Source: a virus. Taken from it: DNA of 51,279 nt. The translations under genes were made by a program, and so were the position numbers. Of this stretch, positions 1 through 7,363 are shown piece by piece. Numbering within the stretch: the stretch's first letter is position 1; every line of letters starts with the position of its first letter. The notes below the pieces were generated by a model. It saw only the letters and a list, made by a program, of their open reading frames with translations. It was not told the DNA's origin and did no database searches. The stretch is from positions 1 to 51,279 of IMG/VR virus record IMGVR_UViG_3300046520_000328; one strand, 5' to 3'.

Positions 1-81
1 AACGCGAGCGATTGCTTCGAAGTCGCCGGTGTCGGCAACCACGGTGGTCATTTGTTTGAGTTGTTCCAGCTTGGAAGTCAT
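1..81 (-). CDS. tal: Transaldolase, N-terminal fragment (cut by window edge)
   Basis: The minus strand encodes 27 codons beginning [20 protein letters not shown], which matches the N-terminus of Pseudomonas transaldolase (non-oxidative pentose phosphate pathway: transfers a dihydroxyacetone unit between sugar phosphates in the cytosol). Only the start is in the window; the rest lies to the left. The gene follows the AbrB-like gene and dusA in the same direction. Recognised from a short stretch, so the call depends on this N-terminal motif and on the gene order. Confidence 0.85.
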   Translation of the reverse strand, partial: MTSKLEQLKQMTTVVADTGDFEAIARV

Positions 82-259
82 GGGCGTGCTCTGTCCTATG
101 GGTCTAATGACATTACCCGAGCGCTTGCAGCCACTCAAGGGCGCGTACGTGTATCGATGGCCCCAGCGGCAACAACCTGAAAACGGATGTTTGAAAGGCG
201 GGGCGTGGTATCGGTAGATACGATGCTGAAATGGGGGACAGGTTCAACGCAGGTGACGG

Positions 260-487
260 TTAGCTTGACGGGCAGGCCTGGGCCATGTCCTCAACGCTTA
301 CCGATTTGGACGGTTTACGGATTAGACCTTTGAGCGCTCGGACCGAACAAGTGGCGGCCACGATTTCAAAGCTGCCATTTTTTAACGAAACAAACTGAAC
401 GCGATCGCCGGGGCTAAGCCCCAGTGAGGCACGCAGCTTGGCTGGAATGGTGATCCGTCCTTTAGATGTCAGCGTGGCTATTGCCAT
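260..487 (-). CDS. AbrB/MazE/SpoVT-type DNA-binding protein
   Basis: A 75-residue protein with a swapped-hairpin AbrB fold signature at residues 4-45 (TLTSKGRITIPAKLRASLGL, then GDRVQFV). Such proteins are transition-state regulators or the antitoxin half of MazEF/VapBC-type toxin-antitoxin pairs, and usually repress their own promoter. A GGAG sits 9 nt before the ATG. No toxin-like ORF follows it: the 178 bp before tal hold no gene I can support. It may be an orphan antitoxin or a stand-alone regulator. The family assignment is firm; the role is unknown. Confidence 0.8.
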   Translation of the reverse strand: MAIATLTSKGRITIPAKLRASLGLSPGDRVQFVSLKNGSFEIVAATCSVRALKGLIRKPSKSVSVEDMAQACPSS

Positions 488-530
488 AGATGATTACTCC
501 GTTCCGTCTTACGAATGAGCGGTAGGGGAA

Positions 531-1550
531 TCAGCGCCCCTCGAGTAATTCCGCCGCCTGATCCAGCAAGGCCAAAGGCTCTTTGGCCTTATGAATATCC
601 ACCGACAACAATTGCCGAAATTTCCGCGCCCCCGGAAACCCGGTGCCCAGCCCCAGCACATGCCGAGTGATGTGATGCATCGATCCACCCGCCAGCAGAT
701 GCTCGGCAATATAAGGCCGCAACTGCGCCAGCGCCTCGGCTCGAGTGATCACCGGCGCCGTGCTGCCGAACAGCTGCTGATCCACCTCTGCCATCACATA
801 AGGGTTGTGATACGCCTCACGACCCAGCATCACGCCGTCGAATGTCTGCAGATGTTCGTGACAAGCCTCCAGCGTCTTGATCCCGCCGTTGAGAATAATC
901 TCCAGCTCCGGAAAATCCGTCTTCAACCGCGCCGCCACGTCATAGCGCAGAGGCGGAATGTCGCGGTTCTCCTTCGGCGACAACCCCTCCAGAATCGCAA
1001 TCCGCGCATGCACGGTAAAACTCGTGCACCCGGCATCCCGAACCGTGCCGACGAAATCACACAACTCCTCGTAACTGTCCCGCCCATTAATCCCGATCCG
1101 ATGCTTCACCGTCACCGGAATCGACACCGCATCACGCATCGCCTTCACGCAATCGGCCACTAACTGCGGATGCCCCATCAGGCACGCGCCGATCATATTG
1201 TTCTGCACCCGATCACTCGGGCAGCCGACGTTCAGGTTTACCTCGTCGTAGCCGTGGTCCTGGGCCATGCGCGCGCAGGCGGCCAGGTCCAACGGGACAC
1301 TGCCGCCGAGCTGCAGGGCGAGCGGGTGTTCGGCTTCGTTGTGACGCAGGAAACGGTCGTGGTCGCCGTTGAGGAGCGCGCCGGTGGTGACCATTTCGGT
1401 GTAGAGGAGGGCGTGCTTGGAGAGTAGGCGCAGGAAGAAGCGGCAGTGACGATCTGTCCAATCCATCATCGGCGCCACGCTGAAACGGCGAGACGGCTCG
1501 GAACGGGTAAGGATAGTGTTTACGGGCGCTTCAGGTTTTTCGAGATTCAT
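531..1550 (-). CDS. dusA: tRNA-dihydrouridine synthase A with a prophage-supplied N-terminus
   Basis: A 339-residue flavoenzyme that reduces uridine in the D-loop of tRNA (U20/U20a) using FMN and NADPH. Visible DusA features are SVAPMMDWTDRHCR near residue 25, the catalytic-loop segment EVNLNVGCPSDRVQ near 110, and the FMN-binding ILNGGIKT near 220. The first 17 or so residues (from MNLEKPEAP) lie on the prophage side of the att core at 1458-1472. Integration therefore replaced the native start and promoter while keeping the frame. The displaced start is at 44784-44858. No clear Shine-Dalgarno precedes the ATG. Confidence 0.97.
   Translation of the reverse strand: MNLEKPEAPVNTILTRSEPSRRFSVAPMMDWTDRHCRFFLRLLSKHALLYTEMVTTGALLNGDHDRFLRHNEAEHPLALQLGGSVPLDLAACARMAQDHGYDEVNLNVGCPSDRVQNNMIGACLMGHPQLVADCVKAMRDAVSIPVTVKHRIGINGRDSYEELCDFVGTVRDAGCTSFTVHARIAILEGLSPKENRDIPPLRYDVAARLKTDFPELEIILNGGIKTLEACHEHLQTFDGVMLGREAYHNPYVMAEVDQQLFGSTAPVITRAEALAQLRPYIAEHLLAGGSMHHITRHVLGLGTGFPGARKFRQLLSVDIHKAKEPLALLDQAAELLEGR
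1458..1472. other. attL core inside dusA
   Basis: CCAATCCATCATCGG is identical to 44790-44804. The homology continues imperfectly outward over about 30 bp in the direction of the dusA start. The core encodes the conserved PMMDW segment of DusA on the minus strand, so recombination here swaps N-termini without breaking the enzyme. Confidence 0.9.
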
Positions 1551-1608
1551 TAGTACTGATCTTTTATACAGCAGTTTTTACCCATTTTTCCTTGTTTTTT
1601 GAAGTCGG

Positions 1609-1646
1609 TTGCTACAATGTAGCAAGCGTATTCAGCAATGTAGCAA
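1609..1646. promoter_or_regulatory. TTGCTACA repeats before integrase (arm-type sites or operator)
   Basis: A 17-bp palindrome TTGCTACAATGTAGCAA (1609-1625) is followed by a half-site ATGTAGCAA (1638-1646), ending 6 bp before the integrase ATG. The same TTGCTACAA occurs near the right att site (44723-44731) and near the third att-like site (50168-50176). Their presence at both prophage ends fits integrase arm-binding sites. The position also allows autoregulation of int. Confidence 0.6.
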
Positions 1647-1652
1647 CTGGAA

Positions 1653-2756
1653 ATGGGCACGATCACATCACGCAAGCGCAAGGACAATTCGACGGCTTAC
1701 ACGGCGCAGATACGGATCAATCGGGACGGGAAGACAGTTTATCAGGAAAGCCAAACCTTCGACCGCAAGCAGGTCGCCCAAGCCTGGATCAAGCGCCGTG
1801 AGACGGAGCTGGCGGAGCCTGGTGCGATCGAGCGCGCGAACCGCAAGGGTGTGACGATCAAGAAGATGATCGAGCAATACCTGGAGGAATACGAAAAGAT
1901 CCGTCCGCTGGGGAAAACCAAAAACGCCACGCTGAAAGCGATCAAGGACACCTGGTTGGGCGAGCTCGACGACTCGGCGCTGAGCAGCCAGAAGCTGGTG
2001 GAGTTTGCGCAATGGCGGATGAGTGAGGAGGGCGGCGGTGTTCAGGCGCAGACGGTCGGTAATGATCTCTCGCACCTGGGTGCGGTCTTGTCCGTGGCTC
2101 GGCCGGCGTGGGGCTACGAGGTAGATCCGCTGGCCATGCCTGACGCACGCAAGGTGTTGCGAAAGCTAGGTATGGTAAGCAAGAGCAAGGAGCGTAACCG
2201 TCGGCCGACGCTCGACGAGTTGGACAAGTTGATGGAGCATTTTTTCGAAATGCAGGTTCGTCGCCCTGAGTCGATCAACATGCCGAAAATGCTTGCGTTT
2301 GCTCTCTTCTCGACGCGTCGGCAGGAGGAGATCACGCGGATTCGCTGGGATGATCTCGACGAGTCCCGGCAGGCCGTCCTGGTGCGTGATATGAAGAACC
2401 CTGGACAGAAGATCGGTAACGACGTGTGGTGCCATTTGCCGGACGAGGCTTGGGCGATCCTGCAGAGCATGCCTAGGACCGAGCGAGAGATCTTCCCGTA
2501 CAACTCCAGGTCGGTGTCGGCCTCCTTCACGCGGGCATGTCCGTTGCTTGGGATCGATGATCTACATTTCCACGATCTACGACATGAGGGCGTTAGCTGG
2601 CTCTTTGAGATGGGCTGGGACATCCCTCGGGTATCCAGTGTCTCTGGTCATAGAGACTGGAACTCGTTACGTCGCTACACTCATTTCCGTGGACGGGGTA
2701 ATAGGTACAAAAAGTGGGGCTGGTTGAATAGGGTATTAACCATGAGCACTGAATAA
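1653..2756 (+). CDS. int: Tyrosine site-specific integrase (dusA-targeting)
   Basis: A 367-residue phage integrase. It catalyses strand exchange between attP and the dusA attB through a covalent 3'-phosphotyrosine. The catalytic Arg lies in STRRQEEITRIRW (about residue 218), the H-x-x-R box in HDLRHEGVSW (about 305), and the later His and nucleophilic Tyr in SGHRDWNSLRRYTH (about 335-342). An arm-binding/SAM-like region precedes the catalytic domain. The gene starts about 100 bp from dusA, divergent from it, with repeats overlapping its promoter region. ATG 1653 is chosen because it gives the usual length and MGTITSRKRKDNS is a typical start. No separate excisionase was recognised. Confidence 0.95.
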   Translation: MGTITSRKRKDNSTAYTAQIRINRDGKTVYQESQTFDRKQVAQAWIKRRETELAEPGAIERANRKGVTIKKMIEQYLEEYEKIRPLGKTKNATLKAIKDTWLGELDDSALSSQKLVEFAQWRMSEEGGGVQAQTVGNDLSHLGAVLSVARPAWGYEVDPLAMPDARKVLRKLGMVSKSKERNRRPTLDELDKLMEHFFEMQVRRPESINMPKMLAFALFSTRRQEEITRIRWDDLDESRQAVLVRDMKNPGQKIGNDVWCHLPDEAWAILQSMPRTEREIFPYNSRSVSASFTRACPLLGIDDLHFHDLRHEGVSWLFEMGWDIPRVSSVSGHRDWNSLRRYTHFRGRGNRYKKWGWLNRVLTMSTE

Positions 2757-2822
2757 AAAAGTTGTGATATTTTGTTAATGTCCCTTTGTTCGACAAATAA
2801 AAAGTAGCGTCATGGGTGATAA

Positions 2823-3734
2823 ATGGAATTGAAAATTGTATGGTGGAATACTGGGATGTCTCCACCGACGACGAGAAAAATAAAGGATAAGAGAGGTTCT
2901 GAAGGGTTCACAACTGTATTGCGGCACCTGCTGATTGATGATGAGGTTGATTTGTTAGGGCTGTGTGAGGTCGCGCCTCTGGAGATATCAGTTATTGATA
3001 CTTTGTTGGGGGAGTGTGGGCTAGAAGATTATAAAGTTCAGTCTCTGTATAATTCGGCTGGTAATAGCGTTAATGATTTTTGTATTGTGTTTAATGATAA
3101 AAAATTGAAATATTTGGATCATCAGTTTGTAAATCGACGCGATGAAAATCGAGTATTCTATAAGGCTGGAGTTAAGGTGAGGCTCATTGCTTGTGAGGGA
3201 ACGATTTTTAATGTTTATCTTTCTCACTGGCAGAGCAGGCGCTCGATGCATGATAAACCCCATAGGGCTGGATTGGGTAGTACTTTAAGAGACTCTATAA
3301 ATTCGGTGTTTCAGGCTACGGGGGAAAATTCCCATGTCATTTTAATGGGCGATTTTAACGATGATCCATATGAAGACTCGATGACTCACCACCTGAAGGC
3401 AACGCGTGATAAAAATTTTGTTCTGGCGAATAAGCGTGTGCTGTATAACCCCTTTTGGAGAGAAATGGGAGCTTTGATTCCATATGTGCATTCTGATAGG
3501 TCCGTATGGGATTACCCTTACGGTACCTGTTATTATAAGAATCATAGCGAGATGACCTTCTGGAAAACTTTCGATCAAATATTGTTTTCCTCATCGTTCT
3601 TTGGTAAGAATAATTGGCACCTGTCGGAAGGAGCGACTAAGATATATTCTCTAGTTGAGTTTGGTCGCTACTTTGAGGATTGGAGCAAGGTGTCTGATCA
3701 TTTGCCGGTTTCAACAAAGGTTATGAGGGTTTGA
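2823..3734 (+). CDS. Endonuclease/exonuclease/phosphatase (EEP) family protein, prophage cargo
   Basis: A 303-residue protein with the full EEP active-site set: Asn in VWWNTG (about residue 9), the metal-binding Glu in GLCEV (about 49), His in LSHWQSR (about 135), the GDFNDDP box (about 176), FDQILFS, and the closing SDHLPV (about 291). The fold hydrolyses phosphodiester bonds in nucleic acids or phospholipids, and with all motifs present it is probably active. There is no signal peptide, so it is likely cytosolic. It is AT-rich compared with the flanking phage genes, and one base separates it from the next gene. Its position between integrase and a terminator is typical for lysogenic-conversion cargo. 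The substrate is unknown. Confidence 0.85.
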   Translation: MELKIVWWNTGMSPPTTRKIKDKRGSEGFTTVLRHLLIDDEVDLLGLCEVAPLEISVIDTLLGECGLEDYKVQSLYNSAGNSVNDFCIVFNDKKLKYLDHQFVNRRDENRVFYKAGVKVRLIACEGTIFNVYLSHWQSRRSMHDKPHRAGLGSTLRDSINSVFQATGENSHVILMGDFNDDPYEDSMTHHLKATRDKNFVLANKRVLYNPFWREMGALIPYVHSDRSVWDYPYGTCYYKNHSEMTFWKTFDQILFSSSFFGKNNWHLSEGATKIYSLVEFGRYFEDWSKVSDHLPVSTKVMRV

Positions 3735-3735
3735 T

Positions 3736-4644
3736 ATGTTTGATTTTGTTGGGGCATTCAAGCGAGGCGTTAGGGCGGCAAAGGATCTTAATAAACACCA
3801 TCTTGAAGTTGAAGAGGTTTTTCATGAGTTATCAAGAAAGTTTCTGGTTGCGACGGATGGTGAATTCGAAATAGTGCGTTCTAGTTCATTTGTATCAGGG
3901 GTTTCGGCAGCGTTAGAAGTTTTGAGTGGTGCTCCTCCAAACTCGCAGACTCAAACTGGTGGGTCAATACTCATACAGTCCAGAAGCAATGCTAATTTAA
4001 ATGCGAAAATTGCCAACTGGATTAAGCATCCAAAAGGTTTTACTTTTGTACTCCACTTTGAGCAGCGAGAGATTATTTCGAAGAGTCAGGCGGAGTTGGG
4101 CGCTGCATTAGAAGAGCTTTTGAGCGCTCCAGTTGTAGGAAAGGCTTATTTGAATCTTCTGAGCTCACTTAAAAATAGTCGTAAAGAAAAAGAAGTTGTC
4201 CAAAACCGTCCATTGAGAGTGACAAAAGAGGCGGCTACTTTGGCCGCAGAGAAACCTGTTGTTGTCAAAGTAGCGGCGAAGCATGCAGCGAAACCTGCTG
4301 CGGCCAGGGCTGCGGCAAAGCCTGCAGCGAAACCTGCTGCGGCCAGGGCTGCGGCAAAGCCTGCAGCGAAACCTGCTGCGGCCAGGGCTGCGGCAAAGCC
4401 TGCAGCGAAACCTGCTGCGGCCAGGGCTGCGGCAAAGCCTGCAGCAAAACCTGCTGCGGCAAAGCCCTCGGCGAAACCTGCTTCAGCCAAGGCGCCTAAG
4501 CCAGCGGCGGCACATGTAGCGAAACCTGCGGTGCCCAAGCAATCCGATGCTCCAAATGCTGATGCGTTGGGTGACGGTGTGAATGAAATGTCGCCCGGAA
4601 CCTCTCAACGTGTGCTCAATCCAGGTGCGAGTCCCACAAACTAA
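3736..4644 (+). CDS. Unknown protein with Ala/Lys/Pro-rich repeat tail
   Basis: A 302-residue protein. The first 145 residues or so form an AT-rich, mixed alpha/beta-looking region that I do not recognise. Residues 175-265 consist of Ala, Lys, Pro and Arg, built from a 13-residue unit repeated four times and decaying copies. This tail resembles the KPAA tails of AlgP/histone H1-like Pseudomonas proteins, which bind nucleic acid, so the tail may do the same (inference). The start codon lies one base after the EEP stop, so the two are surely co-transcribed and may act together. Codon use changes sharply from AT-rich to GC-rich at the repeat. Confidence 0.75.
   Translation: MFDFVGAFKRGVRAAKDLNKHHLEVEEVFHELSRKFLVATDGEFEIVRSSSFVSGVSAALEVLSGAPPNSQTQTGGSILIQSRSNANLNAKIANWIKHPKGFTFVLHFEQREIISKSQAELGAALEELLSAPVVGKAYLNLLSSLKNSRKEKEVVQNRPLRVTKEAATLAAEKPVVVKVAAKHAAKPAAARAAAKPAAKPAAARAAAKPAAKPAAARAAAKPAAKPAAARAAAKPAAKPAAAKPSAKPASAKAPKPAAAHVAKPAVPKQSDAPNADALGDGVNEMSPGTSQRVLNPGASPTN
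4285..4440 (+). repeat. Four tandem 39-bp repeats inside coding sequence
   Basis: Four head-to-tail copies of a 39-bp unit (4285, 4324, 4363, 4402) appear identical, followed by a degenerate fifth starting at 4441. Each encodes 13 residues (AAKPAAARAAAKP). The length is a multiple of three, so copy-number change would keep the frame. Confidence 0.97.
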
Positions 4645-4654
4645 GGCTTAGAAT

Positions 4655-4686
4655 ATAAATAATGGGGCCAAAGCCCCATTATTTAT
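4655..4686. terminator. Bidirectional terminator between convergent genes
   Basis: A 14-bp perfect stem with a CAAA loop (ATAAATAATGGGGC paired with GCCCCATTATTTAT). It lies between the cargo pair (plus) and the PrtN-like operon (minus) and overlaps the latter's stop codon. A/T-rich outer arms give a U-tract in both directions. Confidence 0.9.
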
Positions 4687-4952
4687 GCAGCTCGTCCCAT
4701 AAGCTTATTTTGTTCCTTCGCAGCCTTTTCCCTTTGTCGGTCAATGTAGTCTGCTAAATCTTTGATATGAATCCCCAATGCCGCTTTCTGAGTGTCGGCC
4801 CCTAATCTAATTATTGGGACGTCAATCTCGCCATCAAGTCGCTTTCGTTTGAATTTTTCTACAGTTAAATGCATGTAGTCTTCACAGACGCGATTTAGCG
4901 GAATAACGGCTTGCCCATCGTATTGGGCCATCAGCAGAAAAAGAGTATTCAT
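4683..4952 (-). CDS. PrtN-family pyocin activator-like protein (copy 1)
   Basis: An 89-residue protein with the PrtN layout: NTLFLLMAQYDGQAVIPLNR, then CEDYMHLT, RKRLDGEIDVPIIRL, and a C-terminal DLADYIDRQREKA helix. PrtN activates pyocin genes after RecA-dependent loss of PrtR. Prophage homologues are likely small DNA-binding regulators. It is the last gene of the leftward operon; its ATG overlaps the previous stop by one base (TAATG). A second family member is encoded at 5792-6109. Its target is not deducible here. Confidence 0.85.
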   Translation of the reverse strand: MNTLFLLMAQYDGQAVIPLNRVCEDYMHLTVEKFKRKRLDGEIDVPIIRLGADTQKAALGIHIKDLADYIDRQREKAAKEQNKLMGRAA

Positions 4953-5308
4953 TAAGGCTCCAAAAAAAGATGCACATACCCCTGGGCAAGCTGCGCGAGC
5001 GGGCGATTCTGAGCGATTAGCGTTGCATTGGGCGCGGCTGCCTCGCGCAGCTTTTCGAGGGGTATGAGCGCCTCGGTGGTGCTGCTGGCAGGAGCAATAA
5101 TGCCTGCTGCTACGCAGCAGAGGCTTTTTGTTTCTAGTGCGTCGACACTGGTTTCCTCGCGGAGCAAAGCGGTCGTGGATTGGGTGTCGTGCTGGTCCAT
5201 TTGCAAGCCGCTTTCCTCCGAGGTTCGATTGCGCGTTGGTTCATCAGCCGCTGGTGAGGCGTGAGCCGGATTACGGTGGGTGTGGGTTTGGGAGCAGGCG
5301 TGGCTCAT
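4952..5308 (-). CDS. Unknown small phage protein
   Basis: A 118-residue protein without a family I recognise. The N-terminal half is polar and low in structure (His/Thr/Ser-rich). The C-terminal third (IPLEKLREAAAPNATLIAQN) could fold as a short helical region. It is judged real because its ATG overlaps the upstream stop (ATGA) and its stop overlaps the PrtN start, so the three are translationally coupled. Confidence 0.6.
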   Translation of the reverse strand: MSHACSQTHTHRNPAHASPAADEPTRNRTSEESGLQMDQHDTQSTTALLREETSVDALETKSLCCVAAGIIAPASSTTEALIPLEKLREAAAPNATLIAQNRPLAQLAQGYVHLFLEP

Positions 5309-5736
5309 GCGGCGTTCTCCTGATCTGCCGGCTCCAGCAGTGCAGCGATGGCGAGCGCCTGGTCGCGCAGGACACGGGTTTCGCGTTCGAGTTTTTTGCC
5401 CGTGCGGAAGGCGGCGAACGTCTCAGCCGCGATCCGCAGTTTCTCGGCAATCTCTAGCAGGGTGATCCGTGTAGGTTCTCCAAGTTGCGAAGCCTCTACG
5501 GCGCGTTTGTAAAAGTCGTAGAGTTGCTCGTGTTTGTTTTGAACCTGCTTGAGCGATAGCGTGAGGTTGCGGATCTCTTCAGACTTGTCAGCGCTCTGAA
5601 CTGCTATGCCTTCGCTGTAGCCTTCTGCATGACCCTCAGCGAGGCCGTTGCTGAATCCGTTCCGGTAGGCGAGCCAGTAAATGCCGGCGGTCATGAGGAC
5701 GATTGCTATCAGCGCGTAGATTTGAATTGCGGTCAT
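5305..5736 (-). CDS. Single-pass membrane protein with coiled coil
   Basis: A 143-residue protein. An N-terminal membrane helix (IQIYALIAIVLMTAGIYWLA, about residues 4-23) is followed by a short Gly-rich stretch (NGFSNGLAEGHAEGYSEG) and long heptad-like helices up to the C-terminus. The start at 5736 is preferred over an upstream ATG because CAGGAG lies 8 nt before it. Function unknown; an inner-membrane anchor with a cytoplasmic coiled coil is all that can be seen. Confidence 0.7.
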   Translation of the reverse strand: MTAIQIYALIAIVLMTAGIYWLAYRNGFSNGLAEGHAEGYSEGIAVQSADKSEEIRNLTLSLKQVQNKHEQLYDFYKRAVEASQLGEPTRITLLEIAEKLRIAAETFAAFRTGKKLERETRVLRDQALAIAALLEPADQENAA

Positions 5737-5791
5737 TTGGTTTGCTCCTGGTTCAGTTGCGGACTGGTGGTGGCAGTCCATTTGGTGGTGG

Positions 5792-6109
5792 TTACTCGGT
5801 TGGCTCATCCTGCTGAGACTGCATGTCTTCGTCGGCTTGGTAGGCACGAATGTCGATGAGCGATGCGACATGCCGAATGTGTGCGTATTTGGGCGCTTTC
5901 CGGCTTGAATCCAGCGTGGTGATCGGAAGCTGGATCCGGCCGCTGTTGATTTCCGACACGAACTTTTGCTCGTTGAGGTTGCGGAAATACTTCTCGCGCA
6001 CGGTCTCCAGCGGAATCAGTACGTCACCGAAGGTGCGGTACAGCAGCTCGATGGTGGTGGATTCAGGGGCGGGACGGAGCCGCAGTGGAGCTTGGGCTGC
6101 GTTACTCAT
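5792..6109 (-). CDS. PrtN-family pyocin activator-like protein (copy 2)
   Basis: A 105-residue protein with the same order of elements as the PrtN-like gene at 4683: LLYRTFGDVLIPLETVREKY, SGRIQLPITTLD, and a C-terminal helix around HVASLIDIRAY. Sequence identity to copy 1 is low by eye, so this is an old duplication or a separate acquisition. AAGGAGG lies 12 nt before the ATG, and the start overlaps the stop of the upstream small gene. Probably a second small regulator in the left operon. Confidence 0.75.
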   Translation of the reverse strand: MSNAAQAPLRLRPAPESTTIELLYRTFGDVLIPLETVREKYFRNLNEQKFVSEINSGRIQLPITTLDSSRKAPKYAHIRHVASLIDIRAYQADEDMQSQQDEPTE

Positions 6110-6281
6110 GGCTTTGTGTGGCCTCCTTGCGTTGTTTTCTTGCCGGATGGTTCCAGGCGTTCAGGCAGTGCCGTTTGGTCAGCTCCCGCAGATGCTCGGG
6201 CACCTCAAGGAGCGCGGCGTTGCGCTCCTCTCGTGTCCGCATGGCGATGATCTGTCGGGCGTATTCCCTAGGCCACGTCAC
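6102..6281 (-). CDS. Small conserved phage protein (DUF7696-like)
   Basis: A 59-residue ORF with a GTG start. The sequence begins VTWPREYARQIIAMRTREER, then VPEHLRELTKRHCLNAW. I recognise this pattern from a small protein family common in Pseudomonas and Burkholderia prophages (DUF7696, from memory). It overlaps the upstream gene by 14 bp and the downstream PrtN-like gene by 8 bp, which fits the coupled operon. Function unknown; mostly helical and charged. Confidence 0.7.
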   Translation of the reverse strand: MTWPREYARQIIAMRTREERNAALLEVPEHLRELTKRHCLNAWNHPARKQRKEATQSHE

Positions 6282-6570
6282 GGCGGTCTGCCGGGATGGC
6301 GGGTAGGTCGATGCCGAGTTGTTCAGCCAGCCAGCGGATGCCGGCTTGCTGGACCCGGGTCGACTGGCTGTATTGCAGACCGTACTTCTCGTCGTACCAG
6401 GTACTGTCCTTGACCCGCAGATACTCTTTGTCGCGTTTAGGGTAGGCCGGCAGGTTTCCTTTAAGCAGGTCTTTCTCCCGCATCAGGGCGATCAGCTTTG
6501 GTCGGGTTAGGCCGAGTTGCGCTGCAGCTTGGGCGAGGGTGCGTTCCAACTTGTCCACCTCATGCCGCAT
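6268..6570 (-). CDS. Antirepressor C-terminal (KilAC-like) domain protein
   Basis: A 100-residue protein. After a helical lead-in (EVDKLERTLAQAAAQLGLTR), it carries the pattern of the phage antirepressor C-terminal domain: LMREKDLLKG, KDSTWYDEKYGLQYSQSTRV, then GIRWLAEQLGI. The usual N-terminal BRO/Ant domain is missing, so this is a stand-alone KilAC-type DNA-binding module. The start at 6570 overlaps the upstream stop. It could modulate lysogeny or early transcription; direct evidence is lacking. Confidence 0.7.
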   Translation of the reverse strand: MRHEVDKLERTLAQAAAQLGLTRPKLIALMREKDLLKGNLPAYPKRDKEYLRVKDSTWYDEKYGLQYSQSTRVQQAGIRWLAEQLGIDLPAIPADRRDVA

Positions 6571-7150
6571 GTGCGGCAGGTGTTGCGGCTGCCGCGAGAT
6601 GGATAATGGATTCGGTAACCTTGCCGTAGATCTCGACATCGGTGTCGCACACGGTGAAGCAGCGGGTATTTGGACTTTTGTTGCCGATGCTCAGGATGAC
6701 GGTCACACCTCGGCGCGTGTGGGTGCGGTGAATGGCAACATGCAATGGGAGATCAAATCCCATGTCGAGGCTCAGTACGCCGCCGGTCCGCACAAGTTCA
6801 TACACTCGCTGCTTATCTTGCACCTCAAACCGACCGTACTCCCGGCTGGCGTGCGGGAGATGAGTTAGGTCGCTGGAATTGCTCGGATCAAGCGGTCCGT
6901 TGGCGATCTCCTCAATGAAGTCGGCCAGCTTGAGGTGCATCTTCTTGTCATTCTGCAAGGTCAGCGTGTGGCGTTCGCAGCCCAGCTCGACGACAAAAGT
7001 GCTTTCCACTGTGCCGCGTTCAGCCTTGAGTCGGAATGCCAGGCATTCACGCTTAGGTGCTGTTCGCAGGACGTGGTTGAAGGTCTCGGTCAGGTTGACC
7101 TGGGCGTTGAGTAACAGCAGGGTGCGGTTGTCGATCTTGTACTTGCTCAT
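6560..7150 (-). CDS. Unknown phage early protein
   Basis: A 196-residue protein that I do not recognise. It begins SKYKIDNRTLLLLNAQVNLT and contains alternating beta-like segments (FVVELGCERHTLTL, RRGVTVILSIGN). There is no signal peptide or membrane segment. The C-terminus is Ala-rich (HLAAAATPAAHAA) and overlaps the next gene. It is co-transcribed with the short gene upstream, whose stop overlaps its ATG. Confidence 0.7.
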   Translation of the reverse strand: MSKYKIDNRTLLLLNAQVNLTETFNHVLRTAPKRECLAFRLKAERGTVESTFVVELGCERHTLTLQNDKKMHLKLADFIEEIANGPLDPSNSSDLTHLPHASREYGRFEVQDKQRVYELVRTGGVLSLDMGFDLPLHVAIHRTHTRRGVTVILSIGNKSPNTRCFTVCDTDVEIYGKVTESIIHLAAAATPAAHAA

Positions 7151-7323
7151 GCCGCGTGCCCTCCGTCATTCGGATCGAAAGGGAAGGGCTGGGTTTTGGC
7201 TATCAGCTTGGGTTTGCTGTTATGAATGATGACCAGGCAGCCGGTGGTCGACTGCAGCTGCTCGATCATCTTTTTGTTGCTGACGCACGCCGGATGGACG
7301 TGGAGGGTTGCGCTGGTTTGCAT
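7147..7323 (-). CDS. Small unknown protein, first gene of the left operon
   Basis: A 58-residue protein (start MQTSATLHVHPACVSNKK). The start at 7323 is preferred because GAGG lies upstream and a longer version would run into the operator region. A basic patch (NKKMIEQLQ) and a short beta-like C-terminal part are visible; no family recognised. Its stop overlaps the next ATG. Transcription probably starts in the operator-rich stretch at 7324-7420, so repressor binding there would silence the whole operon in the lysogen. Confidence 0.6.
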   Translation of the reverse strand: MQTSATLHVHPACVSNKKMIEQLQSTTGCLVIIHNSKPKLIAKTQPFPFDPNDGGHAA

Positions 7324-7363
7324 GGTTTTGCCTCGCTCTGTGGTGAAAGAGTGAGGCAAATAT

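Noticed and set aside
591-1163. Plus-strand ORF inside dusA
   Set aside because: Antisense shadow of dusA without a ribosome site.
4285-4440. CRISPR-like repeat array
   Set aside because: The units are directly contiguous with no spacers and lie in a coding frame.
4146-4538. Minus-strand ORF of Gly/Ala/Phe repeats
   Set aside because: Produced only by the 39-bp repeats of the plus-strand gene.
5028-5465. Plus-strand ORFs opposite the left operon
   Set aside because: They lack ribosome sites and oppose a chain of overlapping, coupled minus-strand genes.
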